Source: Gammaproteobacteria bacterium (GTDB lineage: Bacteria > Pseudomonadota > Gammaproteobacteria > JAKDMP01). From it: a stretch of 64,000 nucleotides of DNA. Location: contig JALUYA010000015.1 in assembly GCA_027018875.1 (NCBI GenBank), forward strand, positions 22,218-86,217, in the 5' to 3' direction. How positions within the stretch are numbered: the stretch's first letter is position 1; the number at the start of each line of letters is the position of its first letter. A model generated the notes under the pieces. The model made no database searches and was not told the origin of the DNA. It was given only the letters and a program-made list of their open reading frames with translations. Position numbers and translations under genes: made by a program. Shown here in pieces: positions 35,250 to 43,545 of this stretch.

Positions 35250-36136
35250 ACCAGCACCATAACGCCGACGATGAAGATATTGAGCAGGGCCAGCGGAATA
35301 CCCAGTTTCCAGCACCAGGCCAGCAGGTGCGCCTCGCGGATGCGCGGCAGATAATGCCCGATCAACAGCATGGTCGCGCTTACGGCTAGTATCTTGACGG
35401 CGCTCCAGGCCCAGGGCGGCAGTACCGGTCCCAGCCAGCCGCCCAGATAGAAGACCACCGTGGCCGCCGACAGCGTGATCACCAGCACCAGTCGTCCCAG
35501 CCGGAAGACAGCCAGGCGGACGCCGGTATACTCGCTCGTCACGCCGCCGGCCAGTTCCCCCTCCGCGCTCGGCAGGTCGAACGGCGGCAGGAAGGCGACC
35601 CCCATGGCGGCGATGAAGAACAGGACAAAACCGAGCGGTTGGTAGAGGATGTTCCACAGCCCGGTCTGCGAGGCGACGATGTCGGTGGTGAGCAGCGATT
35701 CGGCCCGCATGGCGACCGCCGTGATGGGCATGACGATGAGCATCGAGTAGGCGATGAGCTGGCCCAGAAATCGCCAACCGCCGATCAGGGCATAGGCGCC
35801 GTCCGGTCCCCAGCCGGCCATCAACAGGGCCACCAGCACGTAGGCCAGGGCGGCATTTACGAACAGGGCGCCGGTGGCGAGGTTGGTGATGAAAAGCCCC
35901 GGCGCCAACGGCAGGACGGCGGCGGCCAGCAGTGCGGCGATCAGCAGCAGCGCCGGCGCGGTTTCGAAGAAGAGCCGGTCCGGTTGGCGCGGGACCACGG
36001 ATTCGCGGCCCAGCAGGGCCATGGCCGCCCAGCCCGGTGCGGCGAGGCGCAGGCGGCCGGTTGCCAGCCGGGCCTCGAGGACCGCGACCAGATACGCGCC
36101 CGCGAAGAGGAACCCGAGGACGACGGCAATCCTCAT
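35240..36136 (-). CDS. nuoH: Complex I-like subunit NuoH
   Basis: Membrane subunit that forms the quinone chamber and couples it to the proton path; 298 residues, eight hydrophobic segments. The charged loop [22 protein letters not shown] keeps the Asp and Glu residues of the canonical PFDLPEAExELVAGxxTEYSG motif. [12 protein letters not shown] is also conserved. Its ATG overlaps the stop of the preceding chimera gene by 4 bases. A normal NuoH next to a NuoB-like segment without cysteines means the quinone-chamber geometry may be preserved while the N2 cluster is not. Confidence 0.9.
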   Translation of the reverse strand: MRIAVVLGFLFAGAYLVAVLEARLATGRLRLAAPGWAAMALLGRESVVPRQPDRLFFETAPALLLIAALLAAAVLPLAPGLFITNLATGALFVNAALAYVLVALLMAGWGPDGAYALIGGWRFLGQLIAYSMLIVMPITAVAMRAESLLTTDIVASQTGLWNILYQPLGFVLFFIAAMGVAFLPPFDLPSAEGELAGGVTSEYTGVRLAVFRLGRLVLVITLSAATVVFYLGGWLGPVLPPWAWSAVKILAVSATMLLIGHYLPRIREAHLLAWCWKLGIPLALLNIFIVGVMVLVWP

Positions 36137-37872
36137 TGCACGACCTCCCAGGGCGACAGGTCCAGCGAGGCGACCGTGGTGAGCCCATCCCCCAGTTCCT
36201 GCTGTTCCAACAGAGGCGCCACCAAGTCCAGGTGGTGGGTGGACGGCGTATCCAGTCGCGCATCGATCACGCGGCCGTTGTCCAGAGTCAGTTGCAGACG
36301 GGCTTCGCCTCGCGGCGTTTCCACGGCAGCCTCGCCTTTGCCGGATATCACTCCGATATCGACCGGTGTCGGCAGCACGATGGCCCCCGCGGCCTTGATG
36401 AGAGCGAGGCTGTGGCGGGTCTCGTCGAGGCGAACGTGCAGGCGGGCCAGGGCATCCCCCCTGTCCCGACTGACCGCTGTGAACCCCAGGGTGGAGCAGG
36501 TCTTGTCCCTGCTGCGTGCATCGTCGCCGACCCCGGTGGCGCGCGCCACCGGACCACGCAACACGGTGTCCGGTACCATCCGACCGATACCTGCCGTGCG
36601 GGATTTCAGTAGCGGGGTTCGCTGCAAGCGTTTGATGAGGGCCTGGAGCGCCGGGCTCAGCGCCATAACTTGCTTTATATCGGCATGCAGGAACTGCAAT
36701 TGCAGCGACGCGGCACGGCGTAGCAGCCAGCCGAAGCCGATTTGTCGGGCAAACAGAGCCAGCCAACCCAGATGGCTGGCGATGCGTTCACGCTCCATGG
36801 CCGCGATGCGTCCGCGCAGAATCTCCTCGTCGGGGGCCTGTCCGGCCGCGGCTTCCAGGGTACGGCAGGCTAGCAGGCGGTAACAGATCGGCGCCAACGG
36901 GTCCGACGCGCTGAGGTGCTCGACAAAGTCCGCCGCCCCCATGCCGGACGCCGGCAACGCCCCGGATCCGCCTACGAGCGACTGCGCGCGGGCCTTCGCG
37001 ATGCCGTCCCCGTCGAGTGTCAGGGTTAGAAGCAGGCCGCCCGGCAGCCCAGGGAAGAACGGGCCGAACGGCACCTCGATCCAGTCCATCGGCAGGCCGT
37101 CGGGGCTGCGCGGCAGATCCTTGGTTACTTCGACCATGGACATAAAACCCATATCGCCGTGGTCCATATCGGCGTCCTGATGTCCCTGTGCGTGTTCGTC
37201 GGCCGATCCGGCCTCGCGGGGCACCAAGTTCATGCCGCATTTGGGACAGGACCCCGGCTCACCCTGCACAATTTCCGGGTGCATGGGACAGGTGTATTCG
37301 GGCGGGGTAGCGTGCTCTGCGCCGTGATGGGGTTCCGCCGAAGCTGACGCCTCGCGGGGCACCAGGTTCATGCCACACTTGGGACAAGAGCCCGGTTGGT
37401 CCTGCACCACTTCCGGGTGCATGGGACAGGTGTATTCGATCCGGATCTGTAGTGCCGGGGCATCGAAATCGGATACGCCGAGTCGGAAGGCGCCGCGGGA
37501 AAAGGCGGATCGGAGTCGGGTCACTCCGTCGAGAAGTCCGGATTGCGACAGATCGGCGGTAACGTCGGCGTGAGGCAGCGGCGAGGGAGTGGCGCTGGCT
37601 CCGAGCGAAAAGATTGCACGGGGCCGCATCATCTGGGCATACAGGACGATTACGGCATCACCCAGTTCACGAGGGACGGGGCCGACCAACAGCAATACAT
37701 TGGCGTGGCGCGGTGTGGCGGCGATCTGCAGCCCGGCGGATTCGATGTCCAACCCGCGGGCGCGGGCCACTTCCGGGCCCGGGACGATGATGGCATGAAG
37801 ATCGCGGGCCATCGCCGCCGCCGTCAGTCGGCGCAGTCCGGATACAGTCCCCGCTCGAGCGCCTGCGATCAC
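36133..37872 (-). CDS. Chimeric complex I-like subunit: NuoB-like / two heavy-metal-binding domains / NuoD-like
   Basis: A 579-residue hydrophilic protein with a GTG start directly after the nuoA stop. Residues ~1-138 follow Nuo[21 protein letters not shown] and [19 protein letters not shown] align with PRQADLMIVAGTLT and VYDQMPEPKWVISMGSCA. None of the four N2 cysteines is present. Residues 147-172 and 193-219 are two nearly identical heavy-metal-binding domains ([19 protein letters not shown]), as found in CopA-type ATPases and CusB adaptors. Residues ~250-579 are NuoD-like: [68 protein letters not shown] and the terminal [12 protein letters not shown]. The quinone-site His motif of NuoD (GPQHPAAHG) is lost. 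NuoC is absent. Metal bound and electron donor are unknown. Confidence 0.85.
   Translation of the reverse strand: MIAGARAGTVSGLRRLTAAAMARDLHAIIVPGPEVARARGLDIESAGLQIAATPRHANVLLLVGPVPRELGDAVIVLYAQMMRPRAIFSLGASATPSPLPHADVTADLSQSGLLDGVTRLRSAFSRGAFRLGVSDFDAPALQIRIEYTCPMHPEVVQDQPGSCPKCGMNLVPREASASAEPHHGAEHATPPEYTCPMHPEIVQGEPGSCPKCGMNLVPREAGSADEHAQGHQDADMDHGDMGFMSMVEVTKDLPRSPDGLPMDWIEVPFGPFFPGLPGGLLLTLTLDGDGIAKARAQSLVGGSGALPASGMGAADFVEHLSASDPLAPICYRLLACRTLEAAAGQAPDEEILRGRIAAMERERIASHLGWLALFARQIGFGWLLRRAASLQLQFLHADIKQVMALSPALQALIKRLQRTPLLKSRTAGIGRMVPDTVLRGPVARATGVGDDARSRDKTCSTLGFTAVSRDRGDALARLHVRLDETRHSLALIKAAGAIVLPTPVDIGVISGKGEAAVETPRGEARLQLTLDNGRVIDARLDTPSTHHLDLVAPLLEQQELGDGLTTVASLDLSPWEVVQ
37210..37434 (-). 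repeat. Duplicated heavy-metal-binding domain coding units inside the NuoB/NuoD chimera
   Basis: Unit one (37348-37434) and unit two (37210-37296) encode 29-residue segments that differ at only three positions. Both contain CPMHPE, a two-residue-spaced Cys pair (CPKC) and GMNLVPREA. The linker between them and the tail after the second are rich in His and Asp/Glu, which could also bind metal. Confidence 0.9.
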
Positions 37873-38238
37873 CTATTGCCTCCGCAACGCACCCTGGCTC
37901 CATCCGTACAGCAGGCCGAGAAAGAGGATGGCCAGGAAAACGCCCATGTCCAGCAGGGCGACCAGCCCCTCCTGCTTATACACCACCGCCCACGGGTACA
38001 TGTAGGCCATCTCCATATCGAAGGCCAGAAACAGCAATGCATAGCCGTAATAGCGTGCGTGATAGCGCACCCATACCGGATCCCGCGCCAGACGGCCGGA
38101 CGTCGCCGGCACGTCCTTGCCCGATTCCCGGCGCGCCCGCCCGAGGGCGCGGGCTGCCGCGTACAGGCTCAGCACCAGCCCAACCGTACCGACGGCCAGG
38201 CCGAGTAATACGCCATATTGTGCCAACGCGTTATTCAC
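37873..38238 (-). CDS. nuoA: Complex I-like subunit NuoA
   Basis: First gene of the operon; 121 residues and three hydrophobic segments. It carries the family motif FLAFDMEMAYMYPWAVVY, with the conserved Asp and Glu. NuoA is characteristic of true complex I and is absent from group 4 hydrogenases and Mrp antiporters, so this operon descends from complex I. It uses a GTG start with AGGA about 8-10 bases upstream. The next gene, the chimera, begins at the following base. A basic loop (ALGRARRESGK) separates the first helix from the second. Confidence 0.92.
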   Translation of the reverse strand: MNNALAQYGVLLGLAVGTVGLVLSLYAAARALGRARRESGKDVPATSGRLARDPVWVRYHARYYGYALLFLAFDMEMAYMYPWAVVYKQEGLVALLDMGVFLAILFLGLLYGWSQGALRRQ

Positions 38239-38741
38239 CCTGGGTATCCTTTCATCCGTTCGACGAGCCGTGCATCGATGTAATACTGCCGCTCCTGCAA
38301 CCTGGCGGCTATCGTTCCGGTTGCTCCCGATTCAATATTGGTGGGTTAGATCGGGATGAGAGTTCAGTGTACAGCAAGACTGAGAAGTCATAAATTTTCC
38401 TCCGCCCGCCCGTGCACTTCCCCGGCGACGGCGGGTCGTGAGGAGAGGATAGGGGAAGGTGACTGACCGGCCGATCGAAATAATTTGGCGCGCTCTCCTA
38501 CGCCGGATCCGGGTGATTGCAGCGATGAGGCCGCATAGGCATTACTCCACTCAATTCTGCGGCCCAAAGTAACACCACTTTCCAAAGACTAATCCATTTC
38601 CCTGCAATATTCCGAATGCTTCGGAAACACTCATACAAATATTTATCCTTTATCTGGATATATTAGGTAATAGATTGTTTCGTAAGAATTATCTTGTTTG
38701 TGGAACATCTGTATTAGCGAGGCATATTATGCATAAAACAT
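38239..38741. other. Intergenic region of about 500 bases upstream of the complex I-like operon
   Basis: No credible coding frame. The part from 38580 to 38740 is very AT-rich. It must contain the promoter of the nuoA operon and the 3' end of the upstream minus-strand operon; I could not identify a convincing -35/-10 pair, operator or terminator by eye. Confidence 0.5.
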
Positions 38742-39488
38742 TCAATCCGACCCCAGCATGGGGAGCAAGGCCGCAAGCAGGGAGTGCACCTGGGTAACGC
38801 CCCGCTTCAGGTATTCACGAATTTCGGCATGGATATTCTGCCCCGCCGGCCCACGTCCCGCGGCCCAATTAGTCACCAGGGCGCAAGTGGCGTAAGAAAG
38901 TTCCAGTTCACGGGCGAGCACGGCCTCGGGCATACCCGTCATGCCGACCAGATCACAACCATCGCGTTCGAATCGGTTTATTTCAGCCGCGGTTTCCAGG
39001 CGCGGGCCCTGCATCGCCGCATACACCCCCCCATCGGAGATTTCTGCCTTCCCGGCTTTACCTGCCTGTAAAATCAGCATTCTCAGGTCGGCATCATATG
39101 GAGAACTGAAATCCACATGTACCACCCGGCCTTCCTCAAAAAACGTACTGTCACGCCCATGGGTATAGTCAACTATCTGATCGGGAACCACAAGCGTACC
39201 GGGGTGAAAACGGGAATTAATTGCTCCCACCGAGGCAAAGGCGATGACCTGTTCCACCCCGATATTTTTCAACGCCCAAAGGTTCGCGCGGTAATTGACC
39301 CGATGCGGGGGAATAGTGTGCCCATAGCCGTGGCGAGCGAGAAATACAGCCTTGTGGCCTGCAAGTACACCATGGGCCAAAGGGCCGGAAGGCTCCCCAT
39401 AGGGAGTAAAAACCACCTCCCGGCGGTATATTTCAAGTTGTTCCAGTCGGGTAAGACCGGTTCCTCCGAGAATGGCCAGCTTGGGCAT
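38742..39488 (-). CDS. S-methyl-5'-thioinosine phosphorylase (MTA/PNP family)
   Basis: Phosphorolysis of methylthio-nucleosides to 5-methylthioribose 1-phosphate and a purine base. The 248-residue trimeric PNP-type protein has AILGGTGL, the phosphate site ARHGYGHTIPPHRVNYRAN, AMQGPRLETAAEI and the methionine site VGMTGMPEA. At the base-binding loop, where adenosine-cleaving MTA phosphorylases have an Asp pair (TDYD), this protein has VTNWAAGRG, with an Asn suited to 6-oxopurines. This pattern is that of the methylthioinosine phosphorylase described from Pseudomonas aeruginosa. It is followed upstream in the operon by a hypoxanthine phosphoribosyltransferase and nagZ, which fits salvage of the released hypoxanthine. 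Confidence 0.88.
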   Translation of the reverse strand: MPKLAILGGTGLTRLEQLEIYRREVVFTPYGEPSGPLAHGVLAGHKAVFLARHGYGHTIPPHRVNYRANLWALKNIGVEQVIAFASVGAINSRFHPGTLVVPDQIVDYTHGRDSTFFEEGRVVHVDFSSPYDADLRMLILQAGKAGKAEISDGGVYAAMQGPRLETAAEINRFERDGCDLVGMTGMPEAVLARELELSYATCALVTNWAAGRGPAGQNIHAEIREYLKRGVTQVHSLLAALLPMLGSD

Positions 39489-39491
39489 GGG

Positions 39492-40079
39492 TCAGCCTCC
39501 TTCATTCAGGGCATAGATAGCCGGAAGATTACGCCAATGTCCCGCATCATCGAGACCGCAACCCACCACGAATGCATCCGGCACCTCGAGTGCAACCGAA
39601 CTGGGCGGGTGTATACCACCGGGGAGATGCGCTCGGCGCTTACGGGCCAATACCGCCGTGAATACTTCCCGTGCACCGGCTTCGCGGCAGAAGGCCGCAA
39701 TCGTGGTCAGCGTCACCCCTTCATCGAAAATATCATCCACTACCAGCACCGTGCGTCCCGCAAGTCGCTCGGCCCCGGGTTTGCGTTCCCAACGAACCGC
39801 CCTACCCTTTCTGCCCGACCCGTAACGCCCAAGATGCACATAGTCGAGTTCCAGCGGTATCGCCAGGGCCAGCGTAAGCCAGCTGGCGTAGTAGAGCGCA
39901 CCGCACATGACAACCAACACCAGCGGGTTACGCCCCTCCAACCGTGGCCGCAGCCTTTGCGCCTGCATCTGAATCGCGGTCGCTACCGCCTCGGCATCAT
40001 GAACCAGCCGTCCCTCGGGATAATAATCTGATCTCGTTGGTGTGTTAATTTCAACTCTCCAGCGTAAAGGAATCACCAT
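39492..40079 (-). CDS. Hypoxanthine-guanine phosphoribosyltransferase
   Basis: Converts hypoxanthine or guanine plus PRPP to the nucleotide. About 195 residues; the PRPP loop is TVLVVDDIFDEGVTLTTI, the base-binding C-terminal part has PDAFVVGCGLDD, and the N-terminal region includes VVMCGALYYASWL. I took ATG 40079, which overlaps nagZ by 29 bases; a GTG follows immediately at 40076. The open frame further upstream is a shadow of nagZ. It lies 3 bases before the methylthioinosine phosphorylase, so hypoxanthine produced by that enzyme can be recycled directly. Confidence 0.88.
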   Translation of the reverse strand: MVIPLRWRVEINTPTRSDYYPEGRLVHDAEAVATAIQMQAQRLRPRLEGRNPLVLVVMCGALYYASWLTLALAIPLELDYVHLGRYGSGRKGRAVRWERKPGAERLAGRTVLVVDDIFDEGVTLTTIAAFCREAGAREVFTAVLARKRRAHLPGGIHPPSSVALEVPDAFVVGCGLDDAGHWRNLPAIYALNEGG

Positions 40080-41094
40080 TTTCAAGATGCTTAACAGCAC
40101 GGCGAACTTGTTGCAGGTATTCCAGTCCCATCTCCGGGCCGGGTTTATCACGGATCGGGGTAAGCCGGCTACGCCGCAATGCCGAAGCGGGATTGAGCGG
40201 CAAGATATCGGCGGCGCCAATGACCGCATTGACCGCGGTGCGGTCATTGCACAAGAGTACCAGGTCACAACCTGCCGCCAGGGCCGCCGCAACCCGGGAC
40301 GGGGCGCTACCCCACGCGGCTACCGCGGCCATACTTAGGTCATCCGCCACTGCCACCCCCTCGAAACCGAATTCCCCGCGCAGAATATCGTGTATCCAGA
40401 CCCGGGACAGGCTGGCCGGTTCCGGAGCCACCCTAGGATAAACCACATGGTTGAGCATGAGTCCTGCCAGGCCACGCAGCATCAGACGTTCGAAAGGCAT
40501 AAGATCCGATACAGCCAGTTCGGAATAGCTCCGGCGATCCACCGGCCGTTCGACATGACTGTCCCCCGCCACCCCGCCGTGCCCGGGAAAGTGTTTGGCA
40601 ACCGGGCGCATTCCCGCCGCCTCCATACCCCGGGACCAGGCAAGAGCCAACTCGCTAACGATCTCGGCATCCCGGTGAAAGGCGCGATCGCCGATCACCC
40701 GGCTGCGCCCACCCAGATCCAGCACCGGAGAGAAACTAACATCTACATCAAGGGCGCGCAGCTCCGTGGCCATCAACCAACCGACCCCTCGGGCCAGACG
40801 GCAGGCAGCCCCGGCGTCCCGTTCATAAACCGCACCGAGACGCGCAGGTGAAGGCAGGCGCGTAACCCCCGCAGTCAGACGCTGGACTCTGCCCCCTTCC
40901 TGGTCGATCGTTATCAACAACGGTGGCGTACGCAGCGCATGAATCTCGCGGCTCAGGGCGGCCACGGCGGCGGCATCCGGACAGTTCCTCGCAAACAAGA
41001 TAACACCGCCTACCAGGGGGTGCGCCAGCAGCTCCCGATCCTCGGAAGCGAGATGATTCCCAGCAATATCGACAATCAGCGGACCGGGAATCAA
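40051..41094 (-). CDS. nagZ: Beta-N-acetylhexosaminidase (NagZ, GH3)
   Basis: Removes N-acetylglucosamine from anhydromuropeptides in peptidoglycan recycling in the cytoplasm. About 347 residues; begins with a TTG (41094) that overlaps the preceding stop by 4 bases, with PGPLIVDIAG at its N terminus. The family motifs are GGVILFARN, ITIDQEGGRVQRL, the loop KHFPGHGGVAGDSH with the catalytic His/Asp pair, and VAVADDLSMAA with the catalytic nucleophile Asp. All are intact. The operon also contains an L,D-transpeptidase, so two cell-wall functions are adjacent. Confidence 0.92.
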   Translation of the reverse strand: MIPGPLIVDIAGNHLASEDRELLAHPLVGGVILFARNCPDAAAVAALSREIHALRTPPLLITIDQEGGRVQRLTAGVTRLPSPARLGAVYERDAGAACRLARGVGWLMATELRALDVDVSFSPVLDLGGRSRVIGDRAFHRDAEIVSELALAWSRGMEAAGMRPVAKHFPGHGGVAGDSHVERPVDRRSYSELAVSDLMPFERLMLRGLAGLMLNHVVYPRVAPEPASLSRVWIHDILRGEFGFEGVAVADDLSMAAVAAWGSAPSRVAAALAAGCDLVLLCNDRTAVNAVIGAADILPLNPASALRRSRLTPIRDKPGPEMGLEYLQQVRRAVKHLENGDSFTLES

Positions 41095-41588
41095 AACGAG
41101 TACTCGTGAATGAATACAAGAGAGCCGACATCCAGGGAAGCAAACAATTCGATCACATCCTCGTTGCGCATGCGGATGCAACCATGGGAAAGAGGAATGC
41201 CTATGGGTTCCTGATCCGGGCAGCCATGAATGTAGATGTAACGGCGCATGGTATCGACCGTTCCCAAACGATTTCGCCCCGGCTCGCAGCCGGACAGCCA
41301 GAGAATTCTAGTCAGAATCCAGTCGCGATCCGGAGCCTTGGCATATAGGCTCGGAGTCAGCTTTTCTCCACTTGGGCGGCGGGCGACGAAAACCGTTCCC
41401 GGTTCGACTCCTGCTCCGATCTTTGCCCGCACTACATGTTTCCCGCGGGGGGTGCAGCGGCTTCCCAGGTGTTCGCCCGCCCCAAAGCGCGATGTCGATA
41501 TCTGAAATTGGCGTACCCGGCCCTCCTGCCCGACCAAGACCATGGACTGGGCAGCCAGCGACACACGCGCGAAAGCCCGCTCCTGCAT
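41091..41588 (-). CDS. L,D-transpeptidase (YkuD domain) without visible signal peptide
   Basis: A 165-residue catalytic YkuD domain. The catalytic motif is IHGCPDQEPIGIPLSHGCIRM, with the nucleophile Cys in SHGCIRM. Such enzymes make 3-3 cross-links or attach lipoproteins in the periplasm. Here the N terminus (MQERAFARVSLAAQSMVLVG) goes straight into the domain and has no hydrophobic signal sequence; no upstream in-frame start would add one before the CYTH gene ends. It may be exported otherwise, be a cytoplasmic recycling enzyme, or the annotation of this family may miss a non-classical route. Overlaps nagZ by 4 bases. Confidence 0.85.
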   Translation of the reverse strand: MQERAFARVSLAAQSMVLVGQEGRVRQFQISTSRFGAGEHLGSRCTPRGKHVVRAKIGAGVEPGTVFVARRPSGEKLTPSLYAKAPDRDWILTRILWLSGCEPGRNRLGTVDTMRRYIYIHGCPDQEPIGIPLSHGCIRMRNEDVIELFASLDVGSLVFIHEYSF

Positions 41589-41594
41589 GGAAGA

Positions 41595-42071
41595 TCAACT
41601 CTCCCACCGGGACCAGGGGGTGAGTGCCAAAGCCGCATTGTAATATCGCTCATCATCGGTGATTTCCCGCCCCAACCATTTTGGCGGCTCGAAACGCTCA
41701 TCCTCACGTTTGAGTTCTATCTCGGCTACTACCAAGCCTGCATTTTCACCCAAAAACTCATCAACCTCCCAGAGATGACCGACATGTAACACATGGTAGC
41801 GATTTTTTTCCACCCACTGACCTCGGCAAAGCGCTAGCAATTGCCCCGCATCCTCAGGCGGTACCGGGTATTCAAACTCGCCGCGGACTCTTCCGACCCG
41901 ACGTTCCTTGATACCCAACCAGGAACGACCGTTCGGAAGTTCGACCCGTACCCGGATCGACACCTGCTCCGTGAGTGCCAGGTACCCCTGGCGATACCGT
42001 GACCGGTGGCCGGCCGCTTCCCGCCAGCCCGAATCCGTTACCAGAAACTTACGTTCGATTTCTATTCCCAT
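41595..42071 (-). CDS. CYTH-domain protein (triphosphate tunnel metalloenzyme)
   Basis: A 158-residue protein of the CYTH superfamily. It starts with the signature EIERKFLV and has IRVRVELPNGRSWLGIKERR, WEVDEFLGENAGLVVAEIELKRE and GREITDDERYYNAALA. Charged residues line the tunnel as in short bacterial members, which hydrolyse inorganic tripolyphosphate. Larger adenylate cyclase class IV or thiamine-triphosphatase activity is less likely at this length. Located 6 bases after rlmD and before the L,D-transpeptidase. Confidence 0.88.
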   Translation of the reverse strand: MGIEIERKFLVTDSGWREAAGHRSRYRQGYLALTEQVSIRVRVELPNGRSWLGIKERRVGRVRGEFEYPVPPEDAGQLLALCRGQWVEKNRYHVLHVGHLWEVDEFLGENAGLVVAEIELKREDERFEPPKWLGREITDDERYYNAALALTPWSRWES

Positions 42072-42076
42072 ACGAC

Positions 42077-43403
42077 TCAGCTTGCCTCGAACAGCGCCCG
42101 GGATTCGACATGACCCGTATTGGGAAACATAGCAGCAATTCCGGCGCCGTGCAGGCGGAATCCCCCTTTCATCAATTCGGCGGCATCCCGGACAAGAGTT
42201 GCCGGATGGCAGGACACGTAAAATATCCGTTGGGGACGTAAGTCAATCAGTGCGGGAATCAATGCCGCCGCACCACCATGCGGCGGATCCAGCAACACGG
42301 CATCCACTCGCCGGGTCAACCAGGGTGAACCCGCACGAGGTTTGCGCGCAAGATCGGCAAGATGGAAGGCGATATTCTCAATGCCATTGGCTCGGGCATT
42401 CGCCCGGGCACGACCCACCAGGGAGGCATCTCCTTCCACGGCAACCACCTCTCCCGCCCGACGGGTAAGCGCCAGGCTGAAATTTCCCATCCCGCTGAAT
42501 AGCTCCAGTACCCGTGATCCGTGATCCAGTTCGAGCCGCCTCACCACGTCCGCCACCAGCAGTCGATTCACCTCCGCATTCGCCTGGACAAAATCGCTTG
42601 GCAGAAAATGCAGACGTAGAAAAAAATCACGGTAGTGAATATCCCAGCAGGGCCGGCCCCATAAGCAACCGAAGTGTTTCCGACCCTCCCGGTTGCAACC
42701 AAAGGGCGTAGTCATGTTCACGTCCAAAGGCAATAAGCCGATTTATATCACCGGGTGTAAATTGTTTTAATTTCCTTAATATCAATGCATTGGATGTATC
42801 TCCGAATGCGAATTCAACCTGCGAAAGAGCCTTGCTGGTGGATAGAGAACAGATGAGGCTAGCCAGCTCCCCCGGTATGGCCGCACTCGAAGTGGTCAAA
42901 ACCGGGCAATCAACAATCGCCGCGATACTATGCCCTCCCGACTTTCGGAATCCGACCCGTATCCGTTTCCGGTGCTGCTCATACTGCACTCCGAGACGTC
43001 CACGGCGGCGATAGCCATAGGCCGGTCCGGCAAGAGGCGGCCACCAGCATTCGGGGGTGATGCCACCGATTCGCTCCAATGCATCCCGCAAGGCGCGTTC
43101 CCCGGCGATCCATTGCGCCGATTCCGCCAGATGTTGGAGGCTACAGCCGCCACAGGAGCCAAAATGGGGACAGGCGGGCCGAACCCGCTCCAATGCCGGT
43201 TTGACTATTTCCACGAGCCTGGCTTCGTCAAATCGGCGGTGGTGCCGCACCGCTTCTACCCGGACACTTTCCCCGGGCAGGGCGCCGGCAACAAACAGGG
43301 CCTTACCCTCCAGGCGGGCCACGCCGCGTCCATCGTGGCTGAGATTGAGGATTTCCACCGTCTTCCGTGCCCCCCCCACCGCATTTATCCTTTCAACGGA
43401 CAC
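42077..43403 (-). pseudogene. rlmD: 23S rRNA m5U1939 methyltransferase RlmD, interrupted by a one-base insertion
   Basis: Two frames together make a complete RlmD. The first part (42627 to 43379 or 43403) has the TRAM domain and the 4Fe-4S cysteines (CPHFGSCGGCSLQ, VDCPVL) and ends in GYSLP followed by TGA. The second part (from 42077) continues with DFFLRLHFLPSDFVQANAEVN, LELFSGMGNFSLALTRR, LDPPHGG and the catalytic Cys in FYVSCHPATL. Removing a single T at 42629 turns CCG-TGA into CCG-GAT and joins GYSLP to DFFLRL, exactly as expected for RlmD. The true start is probably GTG 43379, with AAAGGA 8 bases upstream. It sits next to divergent barA, as in E. coli. May be a real mutation or a base-calling error. 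Confidence 0.85.
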
Positions 43404-43545
43404 TTCAGGCCATGCAAGCGGCGCCTTGGCGTAACCCCCGGGGCCGCTTCGATAGCGAAGGCGAAAATACTCATGCGCACTACCCTATTCCAACCTGGCA
43501 GTGTAACATTAGTTAGTTTATTTTAAGGGTAACCGGCGACCTCTC

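Noticed and set aside
35639..36883. A 414-codon plus-strand frame opposite nuoH and the chimera
   Set aside because: Antisense shadow; no ribosome-binding site or domain, while nuoH on the minus strand has family motifs.
29714..38238. Reading the operon as a group 4 hydrogenase or an Mrp-type antiporter
   Set aside because: nuoA, nuoJ and nuoK of complex I type are present, and the NuoD-like part lacks the nickel-binding CxxC motifs of hydrogenases.
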